The position numbers and the translations under genes are program-made. DNA of 64,000 bases from DATASD01 sp035478835. GTDB taxonomy: Bacteria; Patescibacteriota; Saccharimonadia; Saccharimonadales; UBA4665. Below are positions 33,870-42,659 of this stretch, one piece after another (positions within the stretch are counted from its first letter, which is position 1; every line of letters starts with the position of its first letter). The notes under the pieces were generated by a model. It was not told the DNA's origin. It made no database searches and saw only the letters and a program-made list of their open reading frames with translations. The stretch spans positions 310,001 to 374,000 of the forward strand of contig DATIJH010000002.1 in assembly GCA_035478835.1 (NCBI GenBank), in the 5' to 3' direction.

Positions 33870-35108
33870 ATGACACGCTTTTTGTCGCAGACTTTGGGGG
33901 CGGAGGAGCCGCGGTTCGGGATGGCAGTGCAGGATTTGGAACGCGCAAGCGGCCACGAGAACACGGATATCCGGTTAAGTGCCGAAATCATCCAGCAAAC
34001 CCAGGCCAAAATTCGCCAGCTTGGCCTTGACCCGCAAGATACAACCGGTCCGGAACTATACGGAGCCCTGCAAGAGCGCCTCCGCCAGGACGAGCAGCAT
34101 TTGCGCGGCGTGCTTGGCCTGGGTGCTGGCGCTGCGCCCTCGGATGTGCTGTCGCGCATCCAGCAGTTTTTGGAAAATCACGAGTTGCCCAAGAGCTGCT
34201 TTGCGCTCAAAAGCAGCGTTGCGAAGCGCCTGCTCAAAAAAATTCCGCCCAAAAAGGCGATGAAGCAACTCGGTTATCGCTCGGTAGATTCAATGCTTAA
34301 GCATGAGCCGGTTGCGCATATTTACACCGCAGCGCTGTTGCTCGAGACGCCGCAGTGGCTGCAAACCTACCGCGAGCAGTACATGCGGCTGGCCCCCGGC
34401 GATTTCGAAAGTCGCAAAATAACCATTATGTACCCCAAGGCCAAAAAGTGGGAAAAACTGGCGCAAGCGTACGTTGGCCAGGCCAAGCAAAACATTGTGT
34501 GCCTAAAAGAGCTCGGCGCGATCATGATTTTACCGCATGAAACCGACATGCCCGGTCTGGCGATCACCACATTCCTGCTCGTCTTTAACGAAATGAACAC
34601 CATACGGGCGCACAGTTCGTTCACAAAATTGCAGCAAGTTAAACCGGACTTTGGCGAAATTGTCAAAAACGCGGTCGAGCAAGAGCCCTATACGTCGGCC
34701 GAACTCGCCGGCCAGCCCGTGCCGTGGCGCCTCATCCAACGGTTTTATGCGCGCAATCGTCACGCATATCACCCGGATATTTTTGAACCGCACGTGCAGC
34801 CCGAAGATCTGGAGTGGTACGACGCCGAAGATTTGCTCAAGCAGCTCAAGCCGGCGCTTGGATTTTGGGAAGGCACGGCGGCGCTCAGCTTTTTGTACGA
34901 GGGCGAACCGGTGTCGCTCAACGTACTGGACGTGGCGCTCGGGCATTGCAACGGCCTCGGTTTCGCCGATCGCATCATCCATTTTGTGCGCGAAAACATC
35001 TGGCACGAACTCATGATGCGCTACTTAAACCAAGAGAACCTGGAAGGCGCCATCCAGCAGCAGCTGTCCAAAGAATTAGTGGGTGAGCAAGAAGAGATGC
35101 TCATATGA
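33870..35108 (+). CDS. Orphan protein, 412 aa
   Basis: Not recognised. Predicted soluble and mostly helical, with charged coiled-coil-like stretches (residues 25-110), a basic helix SVAKRLLKKIPPKKAMKQL (about 112-130), and a C-terminal half with aromatic motifs (RQLKPALGFWEG; HLVRENIWHELMMRYL-type ending). It precedes a LOG-type protein gene by 16 bases and is probably co-transcribed with it. A TAATCT box lies 11 bases before the ATG. Confidence 0.65.
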   Translation: MTRFLSQTLGAEEPRFGMAVQDLERASGHENTDIRLSAEIIQQTQAKIRQLGLDPQDTTGPELYGALQERLRQDEQHLRGVLGLGAGAAPSDVLSRIQQFLENHELPKSCFALKSSVAKRLLKKIPPKKAMKQLGYRSVDSMLKHEPVAHIYTAALLLETPQWLQTYREQYMRLAPGDFESRKITIMYPKAKKWEKLAQAYVGQAKQNIVCLKELGAIMILPHETDMPGLAITTFLLVFNEMNTIRAHSSFTKLQQVKPDFGEIVKNAVEQEPYTSAELAGQPVPWRLIQRFYARNRHAYHPDIFEPHVQPEDLEWYDAEDLLKQLKPALGFWEGTAALSFLYEGEPVSLNVLDVALGHCNGLGFADRIIHFVRENIWHELMMRYLNQENLEGAIQQQLSKELVGEQEEMLI

Positions 35109-35124
35109 AGAAAAGGAATTATGC

Positions 35125-35790
35125 ATGACCCCGTCTGATACAAATAGAAAAAGAAAACCATTAACGTACTCAATCTGCGTATCGGGCGCGGCTGCTGGCG
35201 CAACGGTGAACACTTCGGCCGAACTCGCTGAGGCAGTCGGCGCGGCGATTGCCAAACAAGGCCACGTTTTAACTACCGGCGCAACTGTGGGCTTGCCATA
35301 TTTTGCAGCTAAAGGCGCCAAAGCGGCGGGCGGTATGAGCATCGGATTTTCGCCGGCGGTGTCCCTGCGCGAGCATTTGCACAAATACCGTTTGCCACAC
35401 GACGTTTTTGACTTTATTAACTTTACCGGGCTCAACTACGTCGGCCGCGACCTGTATTTGGTGCAGTCGAGCGACGCCATTATTACTATTGGCGGCCGGT
35501 TCGGCAGCTTGCATGAATTTACCTCGGCACTTGAGGCGCACAAGCCCTGCGGCGTACTGCTCGGCTCCGGCGGAACCGCCGATCGTATCCCGGAGCTTAT
35601 CCGCATTCTCGATCCGGCGCAAGGCAAAATGATTGTGTACGATGACGATCCGGTGCGGCTCGTCAAACGTCTTATAGAGCTACTCGACGCCGAGCACCAG
35701 GATTTGCGCGAAGACCTCGCGGCCAACGATCAAGAATGGTTCCTGCGCAAAAAAGATTACAAGTCGCCGCATAACAGCCACAAGGGCTAG
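35125..35790 (+). CDS. LOG/SLOG-type Rossmann protein
   Basis: 221 residues of the lysine-decarboxylase-like/LOG superfamily. Motifs: ICVSGAAAGATVN (nucleotide phosphate loop), TTGATVGLPYFAAKGA, and GGRFGSLHEFTSALE, the counterpart of PGGxGTxxE. LOG enzymes release free bases from nucleoside monophosphates (cytokinin activation) while other SLOG proteins bind nucleotide signals; which applies here is open. The ATG at 35125 follows AAGGAAT; the earlier GTG frame start lies inside the preceding gene. Confidence 0.82.
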   Translation: MTPSDTNRKRKPLTYSICVSGAAAGATVNTSAELAEAVGAAIAKQGHVLTTGATVGLPYFAAKGAKAAGGMSIGFSPAVSLREHLHKYRLPHDVFDFINFTGLNYVGRDLYLVQSSDAIITIGGRFGSLHEFTSALEAHKPCGVLLGSGGTADRIPELIRILDPAQGKMIVYDDDPVRLVKRLIELLDAEHQDLREDLAANDQEWFLRKKDYKSPHNSHKG

Positions 35791-35805
35791 CGCCGCCCGA
35801 GTAAT

Positions 35806-36594
35806 TTACTCGATGGCAAGAATGCCCGGAACTTCGTAGAGCGGCTGCCGGGGCTTAAGGTGTCTTTCTATGGCTGGCCCCATGTAAAGGTCATTGGGCG
35901 GAAAGCGCCGGTCAATAGGTAGCCGCGCGAGCCGCCAGTTTTCGGCATGCAGGACAATGTCGCGCCGCACGATCAGAGAGAGCACGCGGTTGAGTACCGC
36001 TACTTCTGGTGTGGCGCTTTCAAAACCTTGAGAATTTTCGTAGACAGTAAGCGATATCGAATTAGGGGTCGCGGGCGGTGTTTGCTGCCCGGTGACATCT
36101 ACCGGCTGTTCGGGCGGGAGGGTTTTTGTGTACTTTAAAGCTCCGCATTGTGACATGGCAAGTCTCGTTAGGCGCTGAGTTTCGCCGGGATCGGCTTGCT
36201 CGGGCGCAAGATCAACGGTCTTTTCAACAAACCTGCCATCCTTGCTGTTGGGCTGGCCCATTGCGCGGATAAATCTTCGCTCAAGCCCGAACGTCCCGTT
36301 AGCGTCGAGTGGCTCAAGATCTTCGTCATAGTGAAATGTCGGTGATGCAGTTATTTCGTGAGCTACGGCCGTGCCGAGCAGCTGCGTTATTTCTGGCGTT
36401 GCGCGCCAGACGATATTAACCCCAAACCACCGTTGCCTTTCTCCGTGGTCGTCGTAATAGTGCCGTACAGTTTGTATTTGCAGGCCCGGCAGGTCGGCGG
36501 CCATATCTTTGCATTGGGCCCAGAGCTGCTCATATGGCAGAGCTTCTGGGTGCCGGCCCATTTCGGGCAATGGCGATAAGGACGTAGAGCTCAT
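35806..36594 (-). CDS. Orphan protein, 262 aa, divergent from uvrB
   Basis: Not recognised. Soluble, neutral, with no membrane segments. Notable segments: RHYYDDHGERQRWFGVNIVWR, EPLDANGTFGLERRFIRAMGQ, and a C-terminal KPRQPLYEVPGILAIE. I use the ATG at 36594, because a TATACT on the minus strand (36604-36609) ends 9 bases before it; a longer reading would start inside the uvrB promoter. Convergent with the LOG gene, 15 bases apart. Confidence 0.6.
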   Translation of the reverse strand: MSSTSLSPLPEMGRHPEALPYEQLWAQCKDMAADLPGLQIQTVRHYYDDHGERQRWFGVNIVWRATPEITQLLGTAVAHEITASPTFHYDEDLEPLDANGTFGLERRFIRAMGQPNSKDGRFVEKTVDLAPEQADPGETQRLTRLAMSQCGALKYTKTLPPEQPVDVTGQQTPPATPNSISLTVYENSQGFESATPEVAVLNRVLSLIVRRDIVLHAENWRLARLPIDRRFPPNDLYMGPAIERHLKPRQPLYEVPGILAIE

Positions 36595-36603
36595 AATCCT
36601 GAT

Positions 36604-36613
36604 AGTATACAAT
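36604..36613. promoter_or_regulatory. Overlapping divergent -10 boxes (uvrB and orphan)
   Basis: Within 25 intergenic bases, TACAAT (36608-36613, plus strand) ends 6 bases before the uvrB ATG, and AGTATA (36604-36609) reads as TATACT on the minus strand, ending 9 bases before the orphan ATG at 36594. The boxes share two bases, so the two promoters cannot be used by polymerase at the same time, and each -35 region must lie in the other gene's coding sequence. Confidence 0.6.
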
Positions 36614-36619
36614 ATAAGA

Positions 36620-38584
36620 ATGAGTAAGTTTGAGCTCAAGAGTGATTATTCGCCCATGGGCGACCAGCCGGCGGCTATTGCGCAGCTAACAAAGGGCGTG
36701 CAGGATGGTTTGCACCATCAGACGCTGCTGGGCGTGACTGGCTCGGGCAAAACGTTCAGCATGGCGAACGTGATTCAAAATACCCAAAAACCGACGCTGG
36801 TTTTGAGTCACAATAAAACGCTCGCCGCACAGCTGTACGGCGAGTTTAAAAAATTCTTTCCGAACAACGCGGTGCATTATTTTGTAAGCTACTTTGATTA
36901 CTACCAGCCGGAAGCGTATATTCCGCGCAGCGACACCTACATCGAAAAAGATTCGCAGATTAACGAGGAGATCGACCGGCTGCGCCACGCCGCGACCGAC
37001 GCGCTGTTGACGCGGCGCGATGTGATCATTGTGGCCAGTGTGAGCTGCATTTACGGCATTGGTTCGGTGCAAGATTACGACGGACTGGCTTTGCAGGTCG
37101 AGGTCGGCGCACAGCGCAAGCGCGACAAGTTTTTGCGCCACCTCACCGACATTCAATATCAGCGCAACGACATGGACTTCCACCGTGGTACATTCCGCGT
37201 GCGTGGCGATGTGGTGGATGTATTTCCGGCCGGCGAAGAGCTCGCTTACCGCATTGAATTTTTTGGCGACGAGGTAGAGCGCATTACGCAAATCGACCCA
37301 CTGACCGGTGAAGTTTTGCAGCGCCCGAATGTGCTCAAGATTTTCCCGAGCTCACACTACGTGACACCACAAGAAAAACTGAAGGTAGCACTCGGCCACA
37401 TCGAGCACGAGCTTGAACAGCGGCTCGCATTATTTAAACGCGAGGGCAAACTGCTGGAGGCGCAGCGGCTGGAGCAGCGCACGCGTTTTGACCTCGAAAT
37501 GCTGGAAGAAACCGGCTTTGTAAAAGGCATCGAAAACTACAGCCGCTATTTAACCAACCGCGAGCCGGGTGAGCAGCCGGCCACGCTGCTCGATTACTTC
37601 CCGGACGACTACTTGCTGCTGGTCGACGAATCACACATGAGCATTCCGCAGGTCCGCGGTATGTATAACGGCGACCGCGCCCGCAAAGAAGTGCTGGTAG
37701 AGCACGGTTTTCGCCTGCCGAGTGCGCTCGACAACCGGCCGCTCACATTCACGGAGTTTGAACGCCAGGTCAACCAGGCGATTTACGTCAGCGCCACGCC
37801 GGCCGAGTACGAGCTCAGCCGCAGCCCGGAGCCAGCGCAGCAAGTTATCCGTCCAACCGGCTTGCTCGATCCGCCGATCGAAATTCGCCCGGTCGATGGC
37901 CAGATCGACGACCTGCTTGCCGAAATTCGTAAAACCATCGACAAGCACCAGCGCGTGCTCGTCACCACGCTCACCAAACGCATGAGCGAAGATCTGACCG
38001 ATTACCTCAAAGAGCTCAACATAAAAGTGGCGTATCTGCACAGCGACGTCGATACGCTCGACCGCACCGACATTTTGCGCGACCTGCGACTGGGCGTGTA
38101 CGACGTGCTGGTCGGCATTAACCTGTTGCGTGAGGGGCTCGATTTGCCGGAAGTTTCGCTGGTGGCGATCCTGGACGCCGATAAAGAAGGCTTCTTACGC
38201 AGCGTACAAGCGCTTATTCAAACGGTTGGCCGCGCCGCCCGTCACGTCGAAGGCCGCGTCATTATGTACGCCGACCGCATTACCGACAGTATGCGCCGCA
38301 CATTGGACGAAACCGATCGCCGCCGCAGCATTCAGGAGCAGTACAACAAAGAGCACGGCATTACGCCGCGCGGCATCTCAAAGGTGATCGAGAAAGGCAT
38401 GCGCCCGGACTTGCCCGAGGAAGCCAAGCGCGCCAAGCTCGACCTCAAAAAGATTCCAAAGGACGAGTACGGGCCGCTTGTTAAAGACCTGAGCTCGCAA
38501 ATGGAGCTGGCCGCCGCCAATCTGGAGTTCGAAAAAGCGGCCGAGCTGCGCGACATCATCGAAGATATTCGCAAAAAAATGTAA
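36620..38584 (+). CDS. uvrB: Excinuclease ABC subunit B
   Basis: 654 residues, damage-verifying helicase of nucleotide excision repair. Seen: Walker A GVTGSGKT (38-45), the beta-hairpin region (FVSYFDYYQPEAYIP), DESHMSIPQ (Walker B/DExH), helicase motif VI QTVGRAARH, and a C-terminal UVR domain ELAAANLEFEKAAELRD (about 630-646) that binds UvrC. Start 36620 gives the family N-terminus; the transcript should be leaderless. The longer frame reads through the neighbour gene. uvrA and uvrC are not in the window. Confidence 0.97.
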   Translation: MSKFELKSDYSPMGDQPAAIAQLTKGVQDGLHHQTLLGVTGSGKTFSMANVIQNTQKPTLVLSHNKTLAAQLYGEFKKFFPNNAVHYFVSYFDYYQPEAYIPRSDTYIEKDSQINEEIDRLRHAATDALLTRRDVIIVASVSCIYGIGSVQDYDGLALQVEVGAQRKRDKFLRHLTDIQYQRNDMDFHRGTFRVRGDVVDVFPAGEELAYRIEFFGDEVERITQIDPLTGEVLQRPNVLKIFPSSHYVTPQEKLKVALGHIEHELEQRLALFKREGKLLEAQRLEQRTRFDLEMLEETGFVKGIENYSRYLTNREPGEQPATLLDYFPDDYLLLVDESHMSIPQVRGMYNGDRARKEVLVEHGFRLPSALDNRPLTFTEFERQVNQAIYVSATPAEYELSRSPEPAQQVIRPTGLLDPPIEIRPVDGQIDDLLAEIRKTIDKHQRVLVTTLTKRMSEDLTDYLKELNIKVAYLHSDVDTLDRTDILRDLRLGVYDVLVGINLLREGLDLPEVSLVAILDADKEGFLRSVQALIQTVGRAARHVEGRVIMYADRITDSMRRTLDETDRRRSIQEQYNKEHGITPRGISKVIEKGMRPDLPEEAKRAKLDLKKIPKDEYGPLVKDLSSQMELAAANLEFEKAAELRDIIEDIRKKM

Positions 38585-38600
38585 AACAGGAGACTGCGTT

Positions 38601-39269
38601 TTGAGCAGCGAACGACCGCGGAATGGAAAATGGCGCCCGGATTTAGGCGCGCCCGGCATCGGCCGGCTTATAACCGACGAAGCGGTGCACACACAAAATA
38701 ATGAGATACTAAGCGCGCTTGCCGACGAGGTCAAACTGCCTTTGTTACCGAATCCGCGGCTCGGCTTGCTGTATTTTACAGAAGACATGCTAGTGCTACG
38801 TGGCATTGAATCGGGCGGCAAAGCTCTGGAAATATACCAGAATTCCTGGGGTTATAGGAGCAGGCTGGCTGAGCGGGAAGTCCCTATACTTCTTAAAAAT
38901 ATTGTCCATATGAATACGCGCGGTGTAGTTACGCGCGAGGTAATCGTCCACCCTGAATTAAAGGACGAAATGCGAGTCCTAGGAGCGGCGCTCAGCGCCG
39001 AGAGTGATGGCACGCGTTTAAACACGCTTGGTCTTACCCCGGACGGCAAGGGAATGCTGCTGCGCATTGGGCAGCTCGCCTCTCGCGTGAGGGATTTGCG
39101 TGACGCACCGCACCGCGAACGTATTAACGAAACCCTTATGGCCGCACCATGGGAGGAGGGTGTGGCGATGCTCGCGCCGTTGCAAGCGATCGAGCCTGAT
39201 CCGCGGTGGCGGCAGCTCGATGGAGCAACGTACGGCGCAATGCAAGATCCGGGAGCGCACAATGTGTAG
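38601..39269 (+). CDS. Orphan protein, 222 aa, TTG start, cassette gene 1
   Basis: Not recognised. The TTG at 38601 is preceded by CAGGAGA at good spacing and no ATG is placed better. Soluble; an N-terminal basic segment (RPRNGKWRPD), a central beta-rich part (LLYFTEDMLVLRGI, EIYQNSWGYRS) and a helical C-terminus. Begins 16 bases after uvrB and overlaps cassette gene 2 by 8 bases. Likely in the uvrB transcript. Confidence 0.6.
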   Translation: MSSERPRNGKWRPDLGAPGIGRLITDEAVHTQNNEILSALADEVKLPLLPNPRLGLLYFTEDMLVLRGIESGGKALEIYQNSWGYRSRLAEREVPILLKNIVHMNTRGVVTREVIVHPELKDEMRVLGAALSAESDGTRLNTLGLTPDGKGMLLRIGQLASRVRDLRDAPHRERINETLMAAPWEEGVAMLAPLQAIEPDPRWRQLDGATYGAMQDPGAHNV

Positions 39270-39801
39270 CCGCAATGTGCTTGGCATCGGACGTCCGCTC
39301 CTTGGCGGGGAGTTGATCGAATCTTCGCACGAGCAATTGCAAAAGCTCGGCTTTTCTATGGAAGTTGCGGACGGCGAACGCGAATGGTCGGTAAAATTCG
39401 TTACGAAAGAAATGCTCGGGTCGTCTGCTGTTGATGCCGCGGATCTGTTCGAATCGTATCGCGCTTCTGATGCTTATGACGCGACAGTTTCGGATGGTGC
39501 GTACCACATGAAGATCGGAAAGTTCGTTGTAAGGAGACAGCTTGTGGTGCGGCGGGTTCTGCCCGACACACATCTAAAACGGCGCGAAGCCGAGCCGCTA
39601 CTCAAGCATTGCATGCCCGATATGCCGGCCAAAGAAGTCTACAATCAGCTATTTTACATGCCGGTGGGCCATCTTGATCTAAGTGCAATACACGGAGATA
39701 GGAACGAATTGCTCAACGCACTGGACGCATACCAAAACGGTCCTGATTTTGCGCTGCAAGGGGCGGCATTCGGGCCGCTGCAAATCCAGCGCAGTGCTTG
39801 A
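39262..39801 (+). CDS. Orphan protein, 179 aa, cassette gene 2
   Basis: Not recognised. The ATG at 39262 is preceded by GGGAG and overlaps the previous stop by 8 bases, which favours it over a longer frame that would cover 160 bases of gene 1. The product is soluble with a beta-rich centre (KIGKFVVRRQLVVRRVLP) and a helical C-terminus. Translationally coupled to gene 1. Confidence 0.6.
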   Translation: MCSRNVLGIGRPLLGGELIESSHEQLQKLGFSMEVADGEREWSVKFVTKEMLGSSAVDAADLFESYRASDAYDATVSDGAYHMKIGKFVVRRQLVVRRVLPDTHLKRREAEPLLKHCMPDMPAKEVYNQLFYMPVGHLDLSAIHGDRNELLNALDAYQNGPDFALQGAAFGPLQIQRSA

Positions 39802-39834
39802 TTTTTCGTGGCCATAAAGTAAAAGGATGGGCGC

Positions 39835-40488
39835 ATGACTAAAAATTCGGAAGAGTATCGACCACCTGGCGCAAACACCTACGACCCGGCAGATATGATC
39901 GTGCCGATTGGGAATGCGGATTTGTTTTCATCTGGAATCAGGCGAAAGGTAAAAGAGCGCCACAGCACCCGTTTCCACGAAAGTGCACAGCGGATTGAAA
40001 GTGGGCTGCAGGGAATTCATATCCCGCACCGCGCTGTGTTGTTTCCGGCGATCACGCACGTTACGAAATATGAATTCGCGGCTTGTGTTGAGTCACCGCA
40101 AGAACGTCTAAAAGTTATGGATGACATATATTATGGGCAAAATGGGAGAAATCGCGTTCTTAGCGCCCTTCACCATATGAGTTTGAGGTGTGCGGGCATC
40201 GTAGTGACGCCGCCGTCGGCAATAGGCAACGTGCCATGCCGGTTTATGGTTGCACTGGCAGCGACTGGGCTGCGGCAGATTAGAAAGCAGCACGAAGAAA
40301 TCCGCCGCCGCGTGTATGGTGGCGCAGAGGCGCCGGATATGCCGATCGGCATCACGCTGGTTGAGGCGGCAATGAGCGAAAACCAATTCTACGAAAGACA
40401 GGCTGCATTGCAAGCGATTGCCACCAGCGCCGAGCCGGTCCCGCAGCCGCTCGTAGCTAAGTTCCAAGGTATCGAGTACAAACCTTAG
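39835..40488 (+). CDS. Orphan protein, 217 aa, cassette gene 3
   Basis: Not recognised. Starts with ATG after AAAGGATGG, 33 bases after gene 2. Soluble; N-terminal 25 residues look disordered and are followed by a basic stretch (RRKVKERHSTRF), a central helical region with LHHMSLRCAGIVV, and a Glu/Arg-rich helix HEEIRRRVYGG. No visible similarity to genes 1 and 2. Ends 52 bases before gatC, which has its own promoter. Confidence 0.6.
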   Translation: MTKNSEEYRPPGANTYDPADMIVPIGNADLFSSGIRRKVKERHSTRFHESAQRIESGLQGIHIPHRAVLFPAITHVTKYEFAACVESPQERLKVMDDIYYGQNGRNRVLSALHHMSLRCAGIVVTPPSAIGNVPCRFMVALAATGLRQIRKQHEEIRRRVYGGAEAPDMPIGITLVEAAMSENQFYERQAALQAIATSAEPVPQPLVAKFQGIEYKP

Positions 40489-40540
40489 TCGCATCAAAGG
40501 GCTAAACACTGCGAACAGAATCTGGTATAGTGTACTAAAT

Positions 40541-40834
40541 ATGGCGAAACTTTCCCGAGACGATGTATTAAAATTGGCTAAGCTCGCGCGGCTTTCCCTG
40601 AAAGAATCAGAGATCAAAGAGTTCGAAGCGCAGATTAACGAAATCTTGCGCTACATCGAGCAGCTGCAAAAAGTTGACGTGAGCGGCCTCAAACCAACCT
40701 CACAAGTGACAGGTCTTACGAACGTAATGCGTGACGACGAAGTCACCGATTACAGCCTTACGCCCGAAGATCTGCTACGCGGCGTGCCGCACAAACAAGA
40801 CGGCCTGATAAAAGTGAAAAGGATGATCGGATGA
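40541..40834 (+). CDS. gatC: Glutamyl/aspartyl-tRNA amidotransferase subunit C
   Basis: 97 residues. Characteristic LSRDDVLKLAKLARLSL, INEILRYIEQLQKVDVSG and the C-terminal LRGVPHKQDGLIKV. GatC wraps around GatA and stabilises the amidotransferase that makes Gln-tRNA-Gln and Asn-tRNA-Asn. TATAGT (40526-40531) ends 9 bases before the ATG. Overlaps gatA by ATGA. Confidence 0.95.
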   Translation: MAKLSRDDVLKLAKLARLSLKESEIKEFEAQINEILRYIEQLQKVDVSGLKPTSQVTGLTNVMRDDEVTDYSLTPEDLLRGVPHKQDGLIKVKRMIG

Positions 40835-42255
40835 GCGCTTGGCTATCAATTGCCGAAATTGCCGAAAAGGTACAAAAAGGCGAGCTGCGCGCCGCTGATT
40901 TAGTAGAACAGGCGCTTGCCGCTATTGCCGGCCACGCCGAATACAAAGCCATCATTGCGACGCTGGCCGAACGCGCCCGCGAACGTGCCGCCTCTGTTGA
41001 CGCCGCTGTTAAAAACAAGCACAAGGTCGGCCGCTTGGCTGGCGTACCCTTTATTGCTAAGGACAATTTTTTAGTTTTTGGCGCAGAAACCACTGCTGCC
41101 AGCAATATGCTTCGCGGCTTTAATGCGCCGTATCAGGCGACGGCGATTGAGCGGCTTGAGGCCGAGGGCGCCATTTGTGTCGCCAAGGCCAACCTCGACG
41201 CGTTTGCGCACGGCTCATCAACCGAAAACAGCGATTTTATGACGACCAAAAACCCGCACGACCCAGCGCGCGTACCGGGCGGCTCGTCTGGCGGCTCGGC
41301 TGCGGCAGTTATGCTTGACATGGCGCCGTTTGCTTTGGGTACCGACACTGGCGGCTCGATCCGTTTGCCGGCCAGTTTTTGCGGCGCAGTGGGTCTGAAA
41401 CCAACGTACGGGTTGGTGTCGCGCTCCGGGGTGGTGGCGATGGCCAGCAGTCTGGATGTTATTGGTCCGCTGACGCGAACAGTGGACGACGCTGCGATCG
41501 TGCTCGACGTTATGTGCGGCACCGATCCGCTCGACAGCACTACCATTGCGCGTGACGCCGACAGTTACACCAAGCTGAACGCACATCTCAAAGGCAAAAA
41601 AATCGGCATCATTAAAGAATACATGGGCGAGGGTTTGAGCGCCGACGTCCGCGACCGCATTCAGGCGGCGATCGACAACCTGCAAGCCGCCGAAGCCGAG
41701 CTGGTCGAAATCAGCCTGCCGTCTTTGCCGCTTGCTCTGGCGTGCTATTACGTCATTTGCCCGGCAGAAGTCAGCAGCAACTTGAGCCGCTACGATGGCC
41801 AACGCTACGGTCATAGCGCAAAAGATGCAGCCAACCTCGAAGAAAGCTTTAACAAATCACGATCCGAAGGCTTTGGCAAAGAGGCCAAGCGCCGTATTAT
41901 GATCGGCACATACGTGCTCAGCAGCGGTTACTATGATGCATATTACAAGCGGGCGCAAACAGTGCGCACCAAAATCATCAACGAATTTGCTGATGCTTTT
42001 AAGCAAGTTGACTTTTTGCTTGGTCCAACTGCGCCGCAAACCGCTTTTAAAATCGGCGAAAACGCGCACGATCCGCTGCAAATGTACCTAACAGACATCA
42101 TGACGGTGGGCGCCAACCTGGCCGGCATTCCGGCAATCAGTATCCCTGCCGGCGATGTCGACGGCCTGCCGGTCGGTTTACAGCTGATGGCAGCGCAAGG
42201 CAAAGACCGCGCTTTGCTCGGTGTGGCCAAGGCAACGGAAAGGGTAATTTCATGA
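40831..42255 (+). CDS. gatA: Glutamyl/aspartyl-tRNA amidotransferase subunit A
   Basis: 474-residue amidase-signature enzyme releasing ammonia from glutamine. Catalytic Lys in PFIAKDNFLV, the Gly/Ser-rich signature PGGSSGGSAAAV (cis-Ser) and TDTGGSIRLPASFCG with the nucleophile Ser, then GLKPTYGLVSRSG. Normal length. Coupled to gatC by ATGA and to the next small gene by ATGA. Confidence 0.96.
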   Translation: MSAWLSIAEIAEKVQKGELRAADLVEQALAAIAGHAEYKAIIATLAERARERAASVDAAVKNKHKVGRLAGVPFIAKDNFLVFGAETTAASNMLRGFNAPYQATAIERLEAEGAICVAKANLDAFAHGSSTENSDFMTTKNPHDPARVPGGSSGGSAAAVMLDMAPFALGTDTGGSIRLPASFCGAVGLKPTYGLVSRSGVVAMASSLDVIGPLTRTVDDAAIVLDVMCGTDPLDSTTIARDADSYTKLNAHLKGKKIGIIKEYMGEGLSADVRDRIQAAIDNLQAAEAELVEISLPSLPLALACYYVICPAEVSSNLSRYDGQRYGHSAKDAANLEESFNKSRSEGFGKEAKRRIMIGTYVLSSGYYDAYYKRAQTVRTKIINEFADAFKQVDFLLGPTAPQTAFKIGENAHDPLQMYLTDIMTVGANLAGIPAISIPAGDVDGLPVGLQLMAAQGKDRALLGVAKATERVIS

Positions 42256-42659
42256 GACTACGAATATGGCCCGGCAAGCGCGAGCTCAAGACCGGCCGCT
42301 TTCAAAAACGCTGGCAAGAGCTCCAAAAACTCCTAAGCAACAAAGAAAACTGGGCCGAAGTTATTAAAAACGCCGATAAATTGCTCGACGAAGCGCTGCG
42401 TAAAAAGCGCATCCGCGGCAAAAACATGGGCGAGCGCTTGGTGCAGGCGCAGCGCATTTTGAGCGACAACGACGGCGTATGGTTTGGGCACAAACTGCGC
42501 ACCAAGCTCGACGCCGATCCGGACGCCGCGCTGAAAGAAAGCGACGTCAAGAACGCGCTGGTCGGTATTCGCCAGGCTTTGAAAGACCTCGGCGCGTTGC
42601 CTGCCTCGATCAGCCAGGCCGCCAAAGACACCGAAAAAGGATCTGCCAATGCTAAGTAA
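42252..42659 (+). CDS. Small basic orphan protein inside the gatCAB operon
   Basis: 135 residues, not recognised. Strongly basic in its first 60 residues (RLRIWPGKRELKTGRFQKRW, later RKKRIRGKNM) with predicted helices throughout, suggesting RNA binding. It overlaps gatA by 4 bases (ATGA) and gatB by 11 bases, so it is translated as part of the operon and its position between gatA and gatB is not accidental. A role in tRNA handling or in the amidotransferase complex is inference. Confidence 0.8.
   Translation: MRLRIWPGKRELKTGRFQKRWQELQKLLSNKENWAEVIKNADKLLDEALRKKRIRGKNMGERLVQAQRILSDNDGVWFGHKLRTKLDADPDAALKESDVKNALVGIRQALKDLGALPASISQAAKDTEKGSANAK

Noticed and set aside
39100..39261. Longer N-terminus of cassette gene 2
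   Set aside because: It lies almost completely inside cassette gene 1 in another frame; the ATG at 39262 has a proper Shine-Dalgarno.
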